Positions 33,760 through 42,879 of a DNA stretch of 64,000 nucleotides are shown piece after piece. Made by a program: the position numbers and the translations under genes. Under the pieces are notes generated by a model. That model saw only the letters and a list, made by a program, of their open reading frames with translations, had not been told where the DNA came from and searched no databases. Numbering within the stretch: position 1 is the first letter of the stretch; every line of letters starts with the position of its first letter. This DNA is from Arthrobacter sp. Soil762 (lineage in GTDB: Bacteria; Actinomycetota; Actinomycetes; Actinomycetales; Micrococcaceae), in assembly GCF_001428335.1 (NCBI RefSeq), contig NZ_LMSG01000023.1, positions 62,001 to 126,000 on the forward strand, read 5' to 3'.

Positions 33760-34575
33760 CTAGTTTTTGATCTCCAGAGACATTAGCATCCGCTGGACGT
33801 TCGCGAATTCCGAGCTCTCGTCCACGTACTTTGCGGCCTGGCCCAGGGTGTCAAACGCCTTGGCCGGGGCCACCTTCTCATCCGGGGCGAAGGCCTTCAG
33901 GACTCCGAGGTCACCGAACGAGTAGTCACCTTTCCCTGCCGGCCCGCGGACCGCATTCCGCAGTTCGCAGGCTTGGCCGTCCGCCCCGCCCACAATGTTG
34001 GTGATGCCGTAGGAGCCGAAGTATCGGTAGCCCTGGATGACGCGGAACACGGCGTGCGGCGCGATGGTGCCTTCCCCCGTCAGGCCGGGAAGGTCCAGCG
34101 GCACGCTGCTGATCACAACGTAGGGTTTCCGGGCAGCCTCGGGGCACTCGGATGACGACGGCGGCAGTCCTGTCCGCAGGGTGGCCACCACCGTGCCGTC
34201 CTGCTTTTTCACCTCAATCTTCAGGGCACCCGGCAAGGTCCCGTCCTCGGGTGTACCGGACTGGGCGATCCATTCCTCCGGCAGGTCGAAGCTGACGGTC
34301 TTCGCCGGATCGGTAAAGGTCTTCCAGGCAGCCGCTGTTGCGGCAGGCCCGGGTGATGCGGACGTCGAGGCGCCCGCTGTGGCCGAAGGATCCGACGACG
34401 GGGACCCGGTAGCGCCGGCGGTATGGCTCGTGCTGGCGCCGGGGCTGGCCGAGGTGTCCGGCTGCGCCGTCCACGTGGAATCGCTGTTACCAGGCGCGCT
34501 GCACCCGGCCGCCAGGGCCCCGGCCATCAGTAGCGCTGCCGTCCGGGCTCCCCACATTGCCGCCTTGTGTGTCAT
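33760..34575 (-). CDS. Hypothetical lipoprotein with PsbP/LpqN-like fold possibility
   Basis: A 271-residue lipoprotein: signal peptide, lipobox LAAGC (Cys25), a ~55-residue Ser/Thr/Ala/Gly linker, then a compact domain (~85-271) opening WKTFTDPAKTVSFDLPEEW, a start often seen in secreted PsbP/LpqN-type proteins (family call tentative). Two cysteines in the domain could form a disulfide. TAGGCT lies 6 nt before the ATG with no ribosome site, so it is probably leaderless. It is divergent from the DUF1684 gene, 94 bp away, whose -10 box is also TAGGCT. Confidence 0.75.
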   Translation of the reverse strand: MTHKAAMWGARTAALLMAGALAAGCSAPGNSDSTWTAQPDTSASPGASTSHTAGATGSPSSDPSATAGASTSASPGPAATAAAWKTFTDPAKTVSFDLPEEWIAQSGTPEDGTLPGALKIEVKKQDGTVVATLRTGLPPSSSECPEAARKPYVVISSVPLDLPGLTGEGTIAPHAVFRVIQGYRYFGSYGITNIVGGADGQACELRNAVRGPAGKGDYSFGDLGVLKAFAPDEKVAPAKAFDTLGQAAKYVDESSEFANVQRMLMSLEIKN

Positions 34576-34669
34576 GCAGCCAGCCTATCGGCGGACGCCG
34601 GCGGCCATGGGCGGGAGCCTCGTGTCGCCGTCGGAGATTCCCCGCACGCAAGGGACTAGGCTGGTGCCT

Positions 34670-35332
34670 ATGGCGGATGAGCAGTACGGCGCGGACCTTG
34701 AGAGCCTGGCGGACATCTCTGCCATCGACATTGCGGACTGGCGGCTGCGGACGTTTGCCCTGTATGACACGGTGCGGAAGGTTGCCGCTGAAGATCCGGC
34801 GGAGGCCCATTCCCTGTGGCGGCATGAACGGGACCGTATGTTCGCTACGCACCCGGCCTCAGCCCTCAGCGCGAAGGACAAGTCGCAGTTCTCTGGCCTC
34901 AAGACGGCCGACTACGATCCCATCTACCGCTTCTATGTGCCGCTGACCCTTGAGGGAGCCGGCCGGGAAATGACCGTGGAAACCGCCACCGACGGCGTGG
35001 TCCGGTTTGTCCGGCTGGGCACGTTCGATCTTCCCGAACTGGGCCAGCTCGGCGTGTGGAAGCTGCACGGCTACGGCGGCGGGATCTTCGTTCCGTTCCG
35101 GGACGCCACGGCCGGCCAGCCCGGTGGAACCTACGGCGCCGGCCGGTACCTCCTGGACACCATCAAGGGCGCGTTCCACGGGGTCCATGGCTCGGGGGCG
35201 GGCGCGGAGTTTGTCCTGGACTTCAACTTTGCCTACAACCCGTCGTGCGCCTACAACGAGGCCTGGGCCTGCCCACTGCCCGGCCCGTCCAACCGCCTGG
35301 CCGTGGAGATCCCGGTGGGCGAGCTGTACTGA
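34670..35332 (+). CDS. DUF1684 family protein
   Basis: A 220-residue soluble protein recognised by the DUF1684 signatures: WRLRTFALYDTVR and WRHERDRMFATHP at the start, YRFYVPLTL in the middle, GTYGAGRYLLD and DFNFAYNPSCAYNEAWACPLPGPSN at the end. The conserved Tyr, Asn and Cys residues suggest an enzyme, but no activity is known to me. ATG 34670 is preceded by TAGGCT at 7 nt and no Shine-Dalgarno, so leaderless. Sequence before this start in the same frame (from 34181) is antisense to the lipoprotein gene and is not coding. Confidence 0.88.
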   Translation: MADEQYGADLESLADISAIDIADWRLRTFALYDTVRKVAAEDPAEAHSLWRHERDRMFATHPASALSAKDKSQFSGLKTADYDPIYRFYVPLTLEGAGREMTVETATDGVVRFVRLGTFDLPELGQLGVWKLHGYGGGIFVPFRDATAGQPGGTYGAGRYLLDTIKGAFHGVHGSGAGAEFVLDFNFAYNPSCAYNEAWACPLPGPSNRLAVEIPVGELY

Positions 35333-35379
35333 GCCTGCCGGAGCCGGCCACCGGCCGCCGGAGGACGTAGGATGTCATC

Positions 35380-36228
35380 ATGACTGCCAGCGCTCCCCGC
35401 CGCCTTGCCCGTGTCCGACCCTTGTCCCCGGCTGTTGCCGACGAGCACTTCTTCGTGGCCAATGACGCCCGCGACTTCGGCTCCCGCGCCGGCCGGTCCT
35501 GGACAGTTGTTGATTCTCCCTTCGAGGCGTCCCGCGCGAACGCCAACCACCCGGCCCGGCCCGGCTGGGTGACCGGCACTGCAGTGGACCAGGACTCGTT
35601 CACCTTCCTGGCGCCATCCGTCCCCGCCAACGTCTTCGGCATGGCGCACAACACCGGCCATGCCGGCCGACACCTCCCCCCGCAGGCCTTCCACAAGGCG
35701 GCCTCCAGCGTGATCGGCCCGGGCGAGGCCATCGAGCTGAGCTCCACGGTGGGTTACGTTGACCCGGAAGCCGAACTGACCGTCGTCGTCGGGCGCACCG
35801 TCCGTGGCCTGACGCTGGAAACCGCCCGGAGCGCCATCCTTGGATTCACCATCGGCAACGATGTCTCGGCCCGCGATCTGCAGACGTCGGACGAACTGTG
35901 GATCAGCGCCAAGAGCCAGGACACCTTCACTCCCGTGGGCCCCTGGATCGTGACGGATCTCGACGACTCGGACCTGTCCATCAGCATCGTCCACAACGGC
36001 ACCCAACTGAAGGCCGCCAGCAGCACCGATCTCGGCTGGAAAGTGGACGAAATCCTCGTGTACCTCAGCTCCTTCATGACCCTGCACGCCGGCGATCTCG
36101 TCCTGACCGGCTTCCCGGCGGAGTGTGCACGCATCCACCCCGGAGACACCGTGGTGTGCCGTGTGGAGGGCATTGGCGAGCTCAGCAACCCGGTGAAGGC
36201 TGCGTCCTGGGAGGAATCACCGGCCTGA
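35380..36228 (+). CDS. Fumarylacetoacetate hydrolase family protein
   Basis: A 282-residue metal-dependent hydrolase/decarboxylase of the FAH superfamily. The core shows AIELSSTVGYVDPEAELTVVVGR with the two acidic metal ligands, GFTIGNDVSARDLQ, and VLTGFPAECARIHPGDTVVCRVEGIGEL. FAH members cleave C-C bonds in catabolites such as acylpyruvates; the substrate here is unknown. ATG 35380 has TAGGAT 6 nt upstream and no good ribosome site. It runs in the same direction as the DUF1684 gene 47 bp upstream. Confidence 0.9.
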   Translation: MTASAPRRLARVRPLSPAVADEHFFVANDARDFGSRAGRSWTVVDSPFEASRANANHPARPGWVTGTAVDQDSFTFLAPSVPANVFGMAHNTGHAGRHLPPQAFHKAASSVIGPGEAIELSSTVGYVDPEAELTVVVGRTVRGLTLETARSAILGFTIGNDVSARDLQTSDELWISAKSQDTFTPVGPWIVTDLDDSDLSISIVHNGTQLKAASSTDLGWKVDEILVYLSSFMTLHAGDLVLTGFPAECARIHPGDTVVCRVEGIGELSNPVKAASWEESPA

Positions 36229-36245
36229 TATGTCAGGCTTGACCC

Positions 36246-36737
36246 ATGGAGACCCCTGCTGCGCCCGCCGCCCAGCTGACGCAGCAGCCTACGCGCGGCG
36301 CGCCGGCCACCAAGCATTACCGTGGAATCTTCAGGTTTCCGCTGGTGCGCCAGCTCCTCCGCTTCACCGGCGTCGGCATCATCTGCACCGCCACGTCCCT
36401 GGGGCTCTATGCGTTGCTGCGCCCCTGGCTGGGACCGCAGCTGGCCAACGCGGCGGCCCTGGTGCTGACGTCTTTGATGAACACGGCACTGAACCGCAGG
36501 CTGACGTTCAAGATCTCCGGGCAGCGCCGGATGGCCCGCGACCACCTCAACGGCATGATCGTCATCGCCGTGGCGCTGGTCATTACCGGCGGCAGCCTGG
36601 GCGTGCTGCACTGGCTGCACCCGGACGCCACCGTGTCCGATGAGCTGTGGACCACCACTCTGTCGGGCTTCGTGGCCACCGCCGTGCGGTTCACGATGCT
36701 GCGGCACTGGATCTTCCGCCGTGCCCGCCACATCTGA
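36246..36737 (+). CDS. GtrA-family membrane protein
   Basis: A 163-residue protein with four predicted helices (about 40-58, 66-85, 100-122, 135-150), the GtrA pattern: VRQLLRFTGVGIICTATSLGLYALL at the start, then ALVLTSLMNTALNRRLTFK and VRFTMLRHWIFRR. Such proteins help flip or transfer polyprenyl-linked sugars in cell-surface glycan synthesis. It begins 17 bp after the FAH gene and may be in its operon, with no obvious functional link. Confidence 0.88.
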   Translation: METPAAPAAQLTQQPTRGAPATKHYRGIFRFPLVRQLLRFTGVGIICTATSLGLYALLRPWLGPQLANAAALVLTSLMNTALNRRLTFKISGQRRMARDHLNGMIVIAVALVITGGSLGVLHWLHPDATVSDELWTTTLSGFVATAVRFTMLRHWIFRRARHI

Positions 36738-36782
36738 ACCGCTCCTGCTGCCCCGCCCTCCTCTCCTCCAGGTTGGGGATCG

Positions 36783-37940
36783 CTAGCTGCGGCCGAGGGT
36801 CCGGACACTCCCGACGGCGGTGCCCACGGCTGCCGCCGCCTGCTCCAGTTCCTCGGATGTCACCGTTGAGGTGAAGCTGAACCGCACAGCTGTCTGCGCG
36901 ACCTCGGCGTCGTAGCCCAGCGCGGTCAGCACCGGCGACGGCGCATCCGAGCCAGCGGCGCATGCCGAACCACTCGAGCACACCACACCCTGCCGCTCCA
37001 GCTCCAACAGCACGGATTCGCCGCTGGTGCCGGGAAAACAGAACGAGGCAACTGACGGCAGCCGTTCCGTCCGGTGCCCGGTGAGCAGGGCCCCGGGGAC
37101 CGTGTCCAGGATGGTGGCGATGAAGCGTTCGCGGAGCCCTGCCACTCGAGGCGCCAGGTCCGGCCGTTCGGCGTGGGCGAGCGTCAGGGCGGTAGCCAGA
37201 GCCACCGCACCTGCCACGTTTTCGGTTCCCGACCGCCGGCCGCGTTCTTGGCCACCGCCGTGCACCAGGGGCTCCATACGGGTCCGGCCGCGGACGTACA
37301 GCACGCCGCAGCCTTTGGGCGCGCCGAGCTTGTGGCCGGAAAGGCTCAGGGCATCTACGCCCAGCGCCTTGACATCCAGGGGCAGCCAGCCGCCGGCCTG
37401 GACGGCGTCGGTATGGAACGGGATGCCCATCGCGGTGGCCACTGCAGCCAGTTCCGCAACCGGCTGGATGGTGCCCACCTCGTTGTTCGCGTACATGATG
37501 CTGACGAGAGCGGTCTCCGGCCGGAGCACGGCCGCGAGCGCCTCAGGCGTCACCCGGCCGGCGCTGTCCACCGGAACCACATTCACGGTGAACCCGTGGA
37601 ACCGCTCCAGGTACCGCGCGGACTCCTCCACGGCGGGATGTTCGACGGCGCTGATCACCACGCGGTTGAGCGCCGGATCTGCAGCCTGCCGGGCCAGGGC
37701 AATGCCCTTGACCGCAAGGTTGTCCGCCTCCGTTCCGCCGGAGGTGAAGGTAACCTCGCCCGGACGGCAGCCGAGCACCTTGGCCACGGCCGCGCGGGCC
37801 CCTGCGAGCGCCAACGCAGCGGCCTCGCCCAGCGTGTGATGGCTGGAGGGGTTGCCGAACTCGCCGCTCAGGTAGGGCCACATGGCCTCGAGGACTTCGC
37901 GGCGGACGGGCGTGGTGGCGGCGGCGTCGAGGAAGATCAT
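36783..37940 (-). CDS. nifS: Cysteine desulfurase of the NAD operon
   Basis: PLP-dependent enzyme of 385 residues that takes sulfur from cysteine. The PLP lysine lies in SLSGHKLGAPKG, and the persulfide cysteine is in VCSSGSACAAGSDAPSP. It is the last gene of nrtR-nadA-nadB-nadC-nifS, 7 nt after nadC, so its likely job is to supply sulfur for the [4Fe-4S] cluster of NadA. This nad-linked arrangement is known in other bacteria. Confidence 0.93.
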   Translation of the reverse strand: MIFLDAAATTPVRREVLEAMWPYLSGEFGNPSSHHTLGEAAALALAGARAAVAKVLGCRPGEVTFTSGGTEADNLAVKGIALARQAADPALNRVVISAVEHPAVEESARYLERFHGFTVNVVPVDSAGRVTPEALAAVLRPETALVSIMYANNEVGTIQPVAELAAVATAMGIPFHTDAVQAGGWLPLDVKALGVDALSLSGHKLGAPKGCGVLYVRGRTRMEPLVHGGGQERGRRSGTENVAGAVALATALTLAHAERPDLAPRVAGLRERFIATILDTVPGALLTGHRTERLPSVASFCFPGTSGESVLLELERQGVVCSSGSACAAGSDAPSPVLTALGYDAEVAQTAVRFSFTSTVTSEELEQAAAAVGTAVGSVRTLGRS

Positions 37941-37947
37941 GGCCGAA

Positions 37948-38820
37948 TCAGCCGGCCCTCAGTTCGACGTCCAGGCCCAGGTCCAGGGCAGCCACGCTGT
38001 GCGTGAGGCCACCGATGGAGATGACGTCCACGCCCGCGGCCGCGATGTCCGCCACGGTACCGAGGTTGACGTTGCCACTGGCTTCCACAATGGCCCGCCC
38101 GGCCACCTGCCGCACGCCGGCCCGGAGCTCATCGATGGTGAAGTTGTCCAGCATGATGGTGTCAACGCCGGCGGCGAGGACAGGCTCGATCTGCTCGGCG
38201 CTGTCCACCTCCACCTCGAAGTGCGTGGTGTGCCCCAGCTGGGCCTTGGCCGCGACAAGCAGGGCGGTGAGCTTGGCGGGGTCGCCGCCGGTCATGACGG
38301 CCAGGTGGTTGTCCTTGGCCAGCACGGCGTCGGACAGGCTGTAGCGGTGGTTGGCTCCCCCGCCGCAGCGCACTGCGTAGCGCTCCAGCACCCGCAGGCC
38401 GGGGGTGGTCTTGCGGGTATCGGTGATGCGCGCTTTGGTACCTTCGACAAGCTCCACGAATTCCGCGGTCTTGGTGGCGATGGCGCTCATGCGCTGGACC
38501 AGGTTCAGCGCGACCCGTTCGGCCAGCAGCACGGAGCGGGCGCTGCCCCTCACCCGCGCGAGATGGGTGCCGGCGTCGAACGCTTCACCGTCTGCAAGCA
38601 ACAACTTCACGTCCGTCTCCGGATCAATGAGCTTCATGGCGTCGCGGAAGACGGTTCCGCCGCTGAACACACCGGGGCCGCGGGCGTTGAGCACGGCGGT
38701 GGCCCGGGCCTCCGCCGGGATCAGCAGCTGGGAGGTGATGTCGCCGCTGGGCGCGTCCTCGGCGAAGGCCCGCTCCAGGATGTCCCGGACGGGTGCTGCG
38801 GGGAGGGTCAGGCTAGTCAT
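37948..38820 (-). CDS. nadC: Nicotinate-nucleotide pyrophosphorylase (carboxylating)
   Basis: Converts quinolinate and PRPP to nicotinate mononucleotide, 290 residues. Family motifs EDAPSGDITSQLL, ARITDTRKTTPGLRVLERYAVRCGGGANHR, AKDNHL and VEASGNVNLGTVADIAAAGVDVISIGGLTHS are complete. Its ATG overlaps the nadB stop by 8 nt, giving translational coupling. Confidence 0.97.
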   Translation of the reverse strand: MTSLTLPAAPVRDILERAFAEDAPSGDITSQLLIPAEARATAVLNARGPGVFSGGTVFRDAMKLIDPETDVKLLLADGEAFDAGTHLARVRGSARSVLLAERVALNLVQRMSAIATKTAEFVELVEGTKARITDTRKTTPGLRVLERYAVRCGGGANHRYSLSDAVLAKDNHLAVMTGGDPAKLTALLVAAKAQLGHTTHFEVEVDSAEQIEPVLAAGVDTIMLDNFTIDELRAGVRQVAGRAIVEASGNVNLGTVADIAAAGVDVISIGGLTHSVAALDLGLDVELRAG

Positions 38821-40639
38821 TAACGAGGCTCGCTTTCCGGCTCATGGTGTAACGCTTGTCAAAATGTTCGACGGCGGCATCCGCGGCCACGCTGTCGCTG
38901 CGGTAATGCGCCCCCAAGGATTCCCGCCGCTCCAGCGCGGCATGCACCAACAGCTGCGCAGCCAAAAGGAGATTGGCATCCTCATGCTCCCGAGGATCGG
39001 AGGAATCAGGAACGTTGATGGGAAAAACATCGGCCGCCCAAGCCCCAAGCACAGCCCCCGCTTCCCGAAGCAACCCGCCATTACGAAGCACCCCAGCGTT
39101 AGCAGTCATAAGCCGCCGAAGAGCCACCCGAGAAAACGGCTCCGCCTCAACAAAAGACGTCCCACGAGGACCAGGTGCGGGATCAAACTCAAACTCCCAG
39201 GCGATCGGTGCTGGCATCGCGACTGTTTCAGCTCCCAAGGCGACCGTTCCGTCGTCGCCCGAGGGTGTTCCGGAAGCGAGCGTCAAGGGGAGGCCGCTAG
39301 CGGCCGAGACAGCGAGCGGAGGAACAGCGTCGGGCGACACCCCACCCGGCGCCGAGGGACTTGCGGAGCTGCCGGCCAGGAGCCCCTCGACCGCCCGCCG
39401 CCCAAAGACAAGTCCCTCAAGCAAAGAGTTGCTGGCAAGCCGGTTAGCCCCTTGAACGCCGGTGCAAGCAACCTCACCGGCGGCCAGCAACCCCGGCACC
39501 GAGGTCCGGCCGTAGAGGTCGGTAAGGACCCCGCCCATCCAGTAGTGCGCGGCTGGTGCCACGGGGACGAGTTCGCGGGTCCAGTCGACGCCGGCTTCGC
39601 GGGTGCGTTGGGTGATGGTGGGGAACCGCTTGGCCAGGTAGCCCTCGCCCCGCCGGGCTTCGACCACCATGGCGTCAAGGAAGACGTGCCCGTTGGGATC
39701 CCCAAGGGTCGCGAGGTGCAGGGCGATGCTGCGGGCGACGACGTCGCGCGGGGCGAGCTCCGCGTCGACGTGATAGGCGGGCATAAAACGTTCGCCGTTA
39801 GCGTCCAACAGTATGGCGCCTTCGCCGCGGACGGCTTCCGAAATCAGGAGCGGTTCGGTGCCGTTGCCGGCTGCCTCAAGGGCATCGGCCGGCAGCACCA
39901 TGCAGGTGGGGTGGAACTGGAAGAACTCCAGGTCCGCCACGGCGGCTCCTGCGCGCCAGGCGAGCGCCAGCCCGTCGGCAGTTGCCACGGCAGGGTTGGT
40001 GGTCTGGGCGAACAGCTGGCCGGCTCCCCCGGTGGCCAGGAGCACGGCATCGCCGTGGACGCCGAGTTCCCGCCCGTCGTGGAGGAAATTCACGCCCGCC
40101 ACGCGGCCTTCGCTCTGCGACAAGGACGTGACCTGGGCGTGCCCAATGACCTGGATCCGGCCAGCGGCCTGCGCATCCAGGACGGCCCTGATGAGTGCCC
40201 TGGCTACGCCGGCACCGGTTGCGTCGCCGCCGGCGTGCAGTATCCGCGGCGCGGAATGGGCGGCTTCGAGCCCGAGCAAGGGGTCGCCGTCGTCGTCCAT
40301 GTCGAAACGCACGCCGAAGCGTTCCAGGCCGGCGATATCCAGGCGGGCCTCCGCGCAGAGGACGCGGACAGCCTCCTCGTCGCAGTGCCCGGCCCCGGCC
40401 TTCAGTGTGTCTGCGATGTGCGCGGCCACAGTGTCCCCGGGGGCGGGATCGTCGAGGACAGCGGAGATGCCACCCTGGGCGTAGTACGTGTTGCTGTCCG
40501 CGAGCGCGCCCTTGGTCAGCAGCACCACTTCGGCGCCGGCATCGGCGGCAAGCAACGCGGAGTACAGTCCCGCAATGCCGCTCCCGACGACGATCAGCCG
40601 CCGGGGTGCCGGACCACCGGCTGGGCTTTCTGCGCTCAT
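38813..40639 (-). CDS. nadB: L-aspartate oxidase
   Basis: FAD enzyme that oxidises aspartate to iminoaspartate, substrate of NadA. The FAD motif IVVGSGIAGLYSALLAADAG is at the N-terminus, followed by THYYAQGG-type NTYYAQGGISAVLDDPAPGDTV and GEVACTGVQGANRLASNSLLEGLVFG. At 608 residues it is ~60 longer than usual: a Ser/Pro/Ala/Gly-rich insert (~410-470) lies between the flavin domain and the helical C-terminus. The insert and flanks (39020-39480) use codons with relaxed third positions, unlike the rest of the gene. The ATG at 40639 begins the conserved N-terminus; the frame continues upstream antisense to nadA. Confidence 0.93.
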   Translation of the reverse strand: MSAESPAGGPAPRRLIVVGSGIAGLYSALLAADAGAEVVLLTKGALADSNTYYAQGGISAVLDDPAPGDTVAAHIADTLKAGAGHCDEEAVRVLCAEARLDIAGLERFGVRFDMDDDGDPLLGLEAAHSAPRILHAGGDATGAGVARALIRAVLDAQAAGRIQVIGHAQVTSLSQSEGRVAGVNFLHDGRELGVHGDAVLLATGGAGQLFAQTTNPAVATADGLALAWRAGAAVADLEFFQFHPTCMVLPADALEAAGNGTEPLLISEAVRGEGAILLDANGERFMPAYHVDAELAPRDVVARSIALHLATLGDPNGHVFLDAMVVEARRGEGYLAKRFPTITQRTREAGVDWTRELVPVAPAAHYWMGGVLTDLYGRTSVPGLLAAGEVACTGVQGANRLASNSLLEGLVFGRRAVEGLLAGSSASPSAPGGVSPDAVPPLAVSAASGLPLTLASGTPSGDDGTVALGAETVAMPAPIAWEFEFDPAPGPRGTSFVEAEPFSRVALRRLMTANAGVLRNGGLLREAGAVLGAWAADVFPINVPDSSDPREHEDANLLLAAQLLVHAALERRESLGAHYRSDSVAADAAVEHFDKRYTMSRKASLVND

Positions 40640-40692
40640 GAGGGGCTCGTTTCGATTTCCGGTGTTATAGGAGTTGGACTGCAGCGGACGGG

Positions 40693-42015
40693 CTACAGCG
40701 GACGCGAGGCGAGCATACGCTCGAGCGCGGTCTTGGCGTTGTCCTGGACGGAATCGTCCACGCTGATGCGGTTGACGATGCGGCCTTCGACGAACTCCTC
40801 CAGGACCCAGGCGAGGTAGCCGGGGTGGATCCGGTACATCGTGGAGCAGGGGCAGATCACCGGGTCCAGGGAGAAGATGGTGTGCTGCGGGTATTCCGCG
40901 GCGAGCCGGTTCACCATGTTGACCTCCGTGCCGATCGCGAAAGTGGTCGGTTCGGTGGCCGCTGCGATGGCCTTCTTGATGAAGTCGGTGGAGCCGGCTG
41001 AATCGGCGGCGTCCACCACCTCCATGGGGCACTCGGGGTGCACAATCACGTTGACGCCGGGGAACTCGGCACGGGCCTTTTCGATCTGCCCCACGTTGAA
41101 GCGCTTGTGGACAGAGCAGAAGCCGTGCCAGAGGATCACGCGGGAATCGAGCAGGGCCTGTTCGTCGTTGCCGCCCAGTTCCTTGCGCGGATTCCACATA
41201 GGCATCTGCTCCAGCGGCACACCCATGGCTTTGGCGGTGTTGCGGCCCAGGTGCTGGTCAGGGAAGAAGAGGACCCGCTGGCCGCGTTCGAAGGCCCATT
41301 CCAGGACCACCTTGGCGTTGGAGGACGTGCAGACGATGCCGCCGTTCCGGCCGCAGAAAGCCTTCAGGGCGGCGGAGGAATTCATGTAGGTGACCGGAAT
41401 GACCGGAACCCGCCCCTCGGCGTCGGCCTCGGTACCGAAAATCTCTTCGAGCTGTTCCCAGCACTCCTCCACGGAGTCGGTGTCCGCCATGTCCGCCATG
41501 GAGCAGCCGGCGGCGAGGTTGGGCAGGATGACGGCCTGTTCCGGGGTGGAGAGGATGTCCGCGGTCTCGGCCATGAAGTGCACGCCGCAGAAGATGATGG
41601 CTTCAGCGTCGGGCCGGGTGAGGGCTGCGTTGGCCAGCTGGAAGGAGTCGCCCACAAAGTCGGCGTACTGGATGACTTCGTCGCGCTGGTAGAAGTGGCC
41701 CAGGATCACTGCCCGGTCCCCGAGCTTTTTCTTGGCCGCGCGGATGCGGACATCGAGCTCGGCATCGCTGGCGAGCTTGTATTCCTCCGGCAGCTGGCCC
41801 TGGCGCGGCGTCGCGGCCGGGGCAACGTCCGCGCTGGAGGCGCCGGGTCCGTAGGCAGGGGAACCCGCGAGGGCTTCGGCAAGGTCGTATTCCCACGGGC
41901 CCTTGGCGAGCGCCGGGCTGCAGGTGGCTGCTGTTTTGCCTGCCGCCGCGCTTCGGGCCGCGCTTTCGGCTTGTTCGCGCGTGATCAGCTGGATGGCTGT
42001 GTTGACGCTGCTCAT
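40693..42015 (-). CDS. nadA: Quinolinate synthase
   Basis: Condenses iminoaspartate with dihydroxyacetone phosphate to quinolinate using a [4Fe-4S] cluster. The 440-residue protein has an N-terminal extension (~80 residues) and the cluster cysteines in NLAAGCSMADMAD, GGIVCTSSNA and DPVICPCSTMYRI. VILGHFYQRDEVIQYADFVGDSFQLA is the family hallmark. The start at 42015 overlaps the nrtR stop as ATGA. The gap to nadB is 53 bp. Confidence 0.96.
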   Translation of the reverse strand: MSSVNTAIQLITREQAESAARSAAAGKTAATCSPALAKGPWEYDLAEALAGSPAYGPGASSADVAPAATPRQGQLPEEYKLASDAELDVRIRAAKKKLGDRAVILGHFYQRDEVIQYADFVGDSFQLANAALTRPDAEAIIFCGVHFMAETADILSTPEQAVILPNLAAGCSMADMADTDSVEECWEQLEEIFGTEADAEGRVPVIPVTYMNSSAALKAFCGRNGGIVCTSSNAKVVLEWAFERGQRVLFFPDQHLGRNTAKAMGVPLEQMPMWNPRKELGGNDEQALLDSRVILWHGFCSVHKRFNVGQIEKARAEFPGVNVIVHPECPMEVVDAADSAGSTDFIKKAIAAATEPTTFAIGTEVNMVNRLAAEYPQHTIFSLDPVICPCSTMYRIHPGYLAWVLEEFVEGRIVNRISVDDSVQDNAKTALERMLASRPL

Positions 42016-42728
42016 GGTGTGCTCCTGTTATCGGGGTCAAGGCCGGGACGGCCGGTGAAGCGGTAAAGACGCGGCGGGCGGTGCTTGCCGCCCTGGAGGT
42101 ATTCGCCGGTTTCTTCGATCTCCGGCGTGGATTTGAGCTGGCGGCGGAAGTTGGCAGGGTCCAGCCGGGTGTCCAGGACGGCTTCATAGACCTCCCGGAC
42201 CTGGGCGAGCGTGAAGTACTCCCCCAGGAAGTGGTAGGCCACCGAGCCGTAGGCCAGCTTGTTCCGCAGGCGCCGGAGCGCGTACTCAACAATGGCGTTG
42301 TGGTCGAAGGCCAGGTCCCCCACCTTGTCTGCCCTGAACCACTTCACGTTCTCCGATTCGTCGGCCAGGGCGGCCTCGGTGGGCTGGACCAGCGCCCAGT
42401 ACACGATCGACACCACGCGCTGGGTGGGTGAGCGGTGCAGCCCGCCGAACGCGTAGAGCTGCTCCAGGTAGCTCGGCGTGAGTCCGGTGGTTTCCCGGAG
42501 GTTCCGGGACGCGGCATCCTGCAGGGAGTCAACGTGCGTCAGCGGTCCGCCGGGAAGGGCCCAAAGGTCCTTGTACGGCTCACGAATCCTGCGGACCAGG
42601 GGAAGCCAGAGCGTAGGCCGGCCCGAGGACTCGCTGGGCCGCAGGGCGAAGATAACGGTGGAGATCGCGAGCGAGGGTGCAGCGCTGGCCCGTTCGGAGA
42701 CGTTTGCTGAGCTGCTGTACACGGTCAC
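42012..42728 (-). CDS. nrtR: NrtR, Nudix-related regulator of NAD synthesis
   Basis: A 238-residue repressor with an N-terminal Nudix-like domain (~20-150) and a C-terminal winged helix (~155-238: FTLAQVREVYEAVLDTRLDPANFRRQL). The Nudix box (GGPLTHVDSLQDAASRNLRETTGL) has lost the catalytic REUXEE acids, so it senses an NAD-related ligand, ADP-ribose in characterised members, rather than hydrolysing it. The start is GTG 42728 with GGAG 7 nt upstream. It is first gene of the nad operon and has a perfect NrtR operator in its own promoter, so the operon is self-controlled. Confidence 0.93.
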   Translation of the reverse strand: MTVYSSSANVSERASAAPSLAISTVIFALRPSESSGRPTLWLPLVRRIREPYKDLWALPGGPLTHVDSLQDAASRNLRETTGLTPSYLEQLYAFGGLHRSPTQRVVSIVYWALVQPTEAALADESENVKWFRADKVGDLAFDHNAIVEYALRRLRNKLAYGSVAYHFLGEYFTLAQVREVYEAVLDTRLDPANFRRQLKSTPEIEETGEYLQGGKHRPPRLYRFTGRPGLDPDNRSTP

Positions 42729-42768
42729 TCACCCGCTCCCTGCTGCTGGGCTTCACTGCCATCACTTA

Positions 42769-42787
42769 GTTATAGTCATTTTGACTA
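42769..42787 (-). promoter_or_regulatory. NrtR operator and -10 box of the nad operon
   Basis: TAGTCATTTTGACTA (42773-42787) is a perfect 6-bp palindrome with a 3-bp centre, matching the actinobacterial NrtR site. It abuts the minus-strand -10 box TATAAC (42769-42774), so bound NrtR would block RNA polymerase. Confidence 0.85.
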
Positions 42788-42879
42788 GAACTGATTCTAC
42801 GGCCACCTTCCTCTGATTCAAAATGTTTCGCCGCCCCGCGCGACTGGACGACGGCTCCTTGGGCGGGTCCCCGGCGACC

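Noticed and set aside
40640..41197. Possible N-terminal extension of nadB from 41197
   Set aside because: The extension is antisense-frame translation across nadA; the conserved FAD N-terminus starts at 40639.
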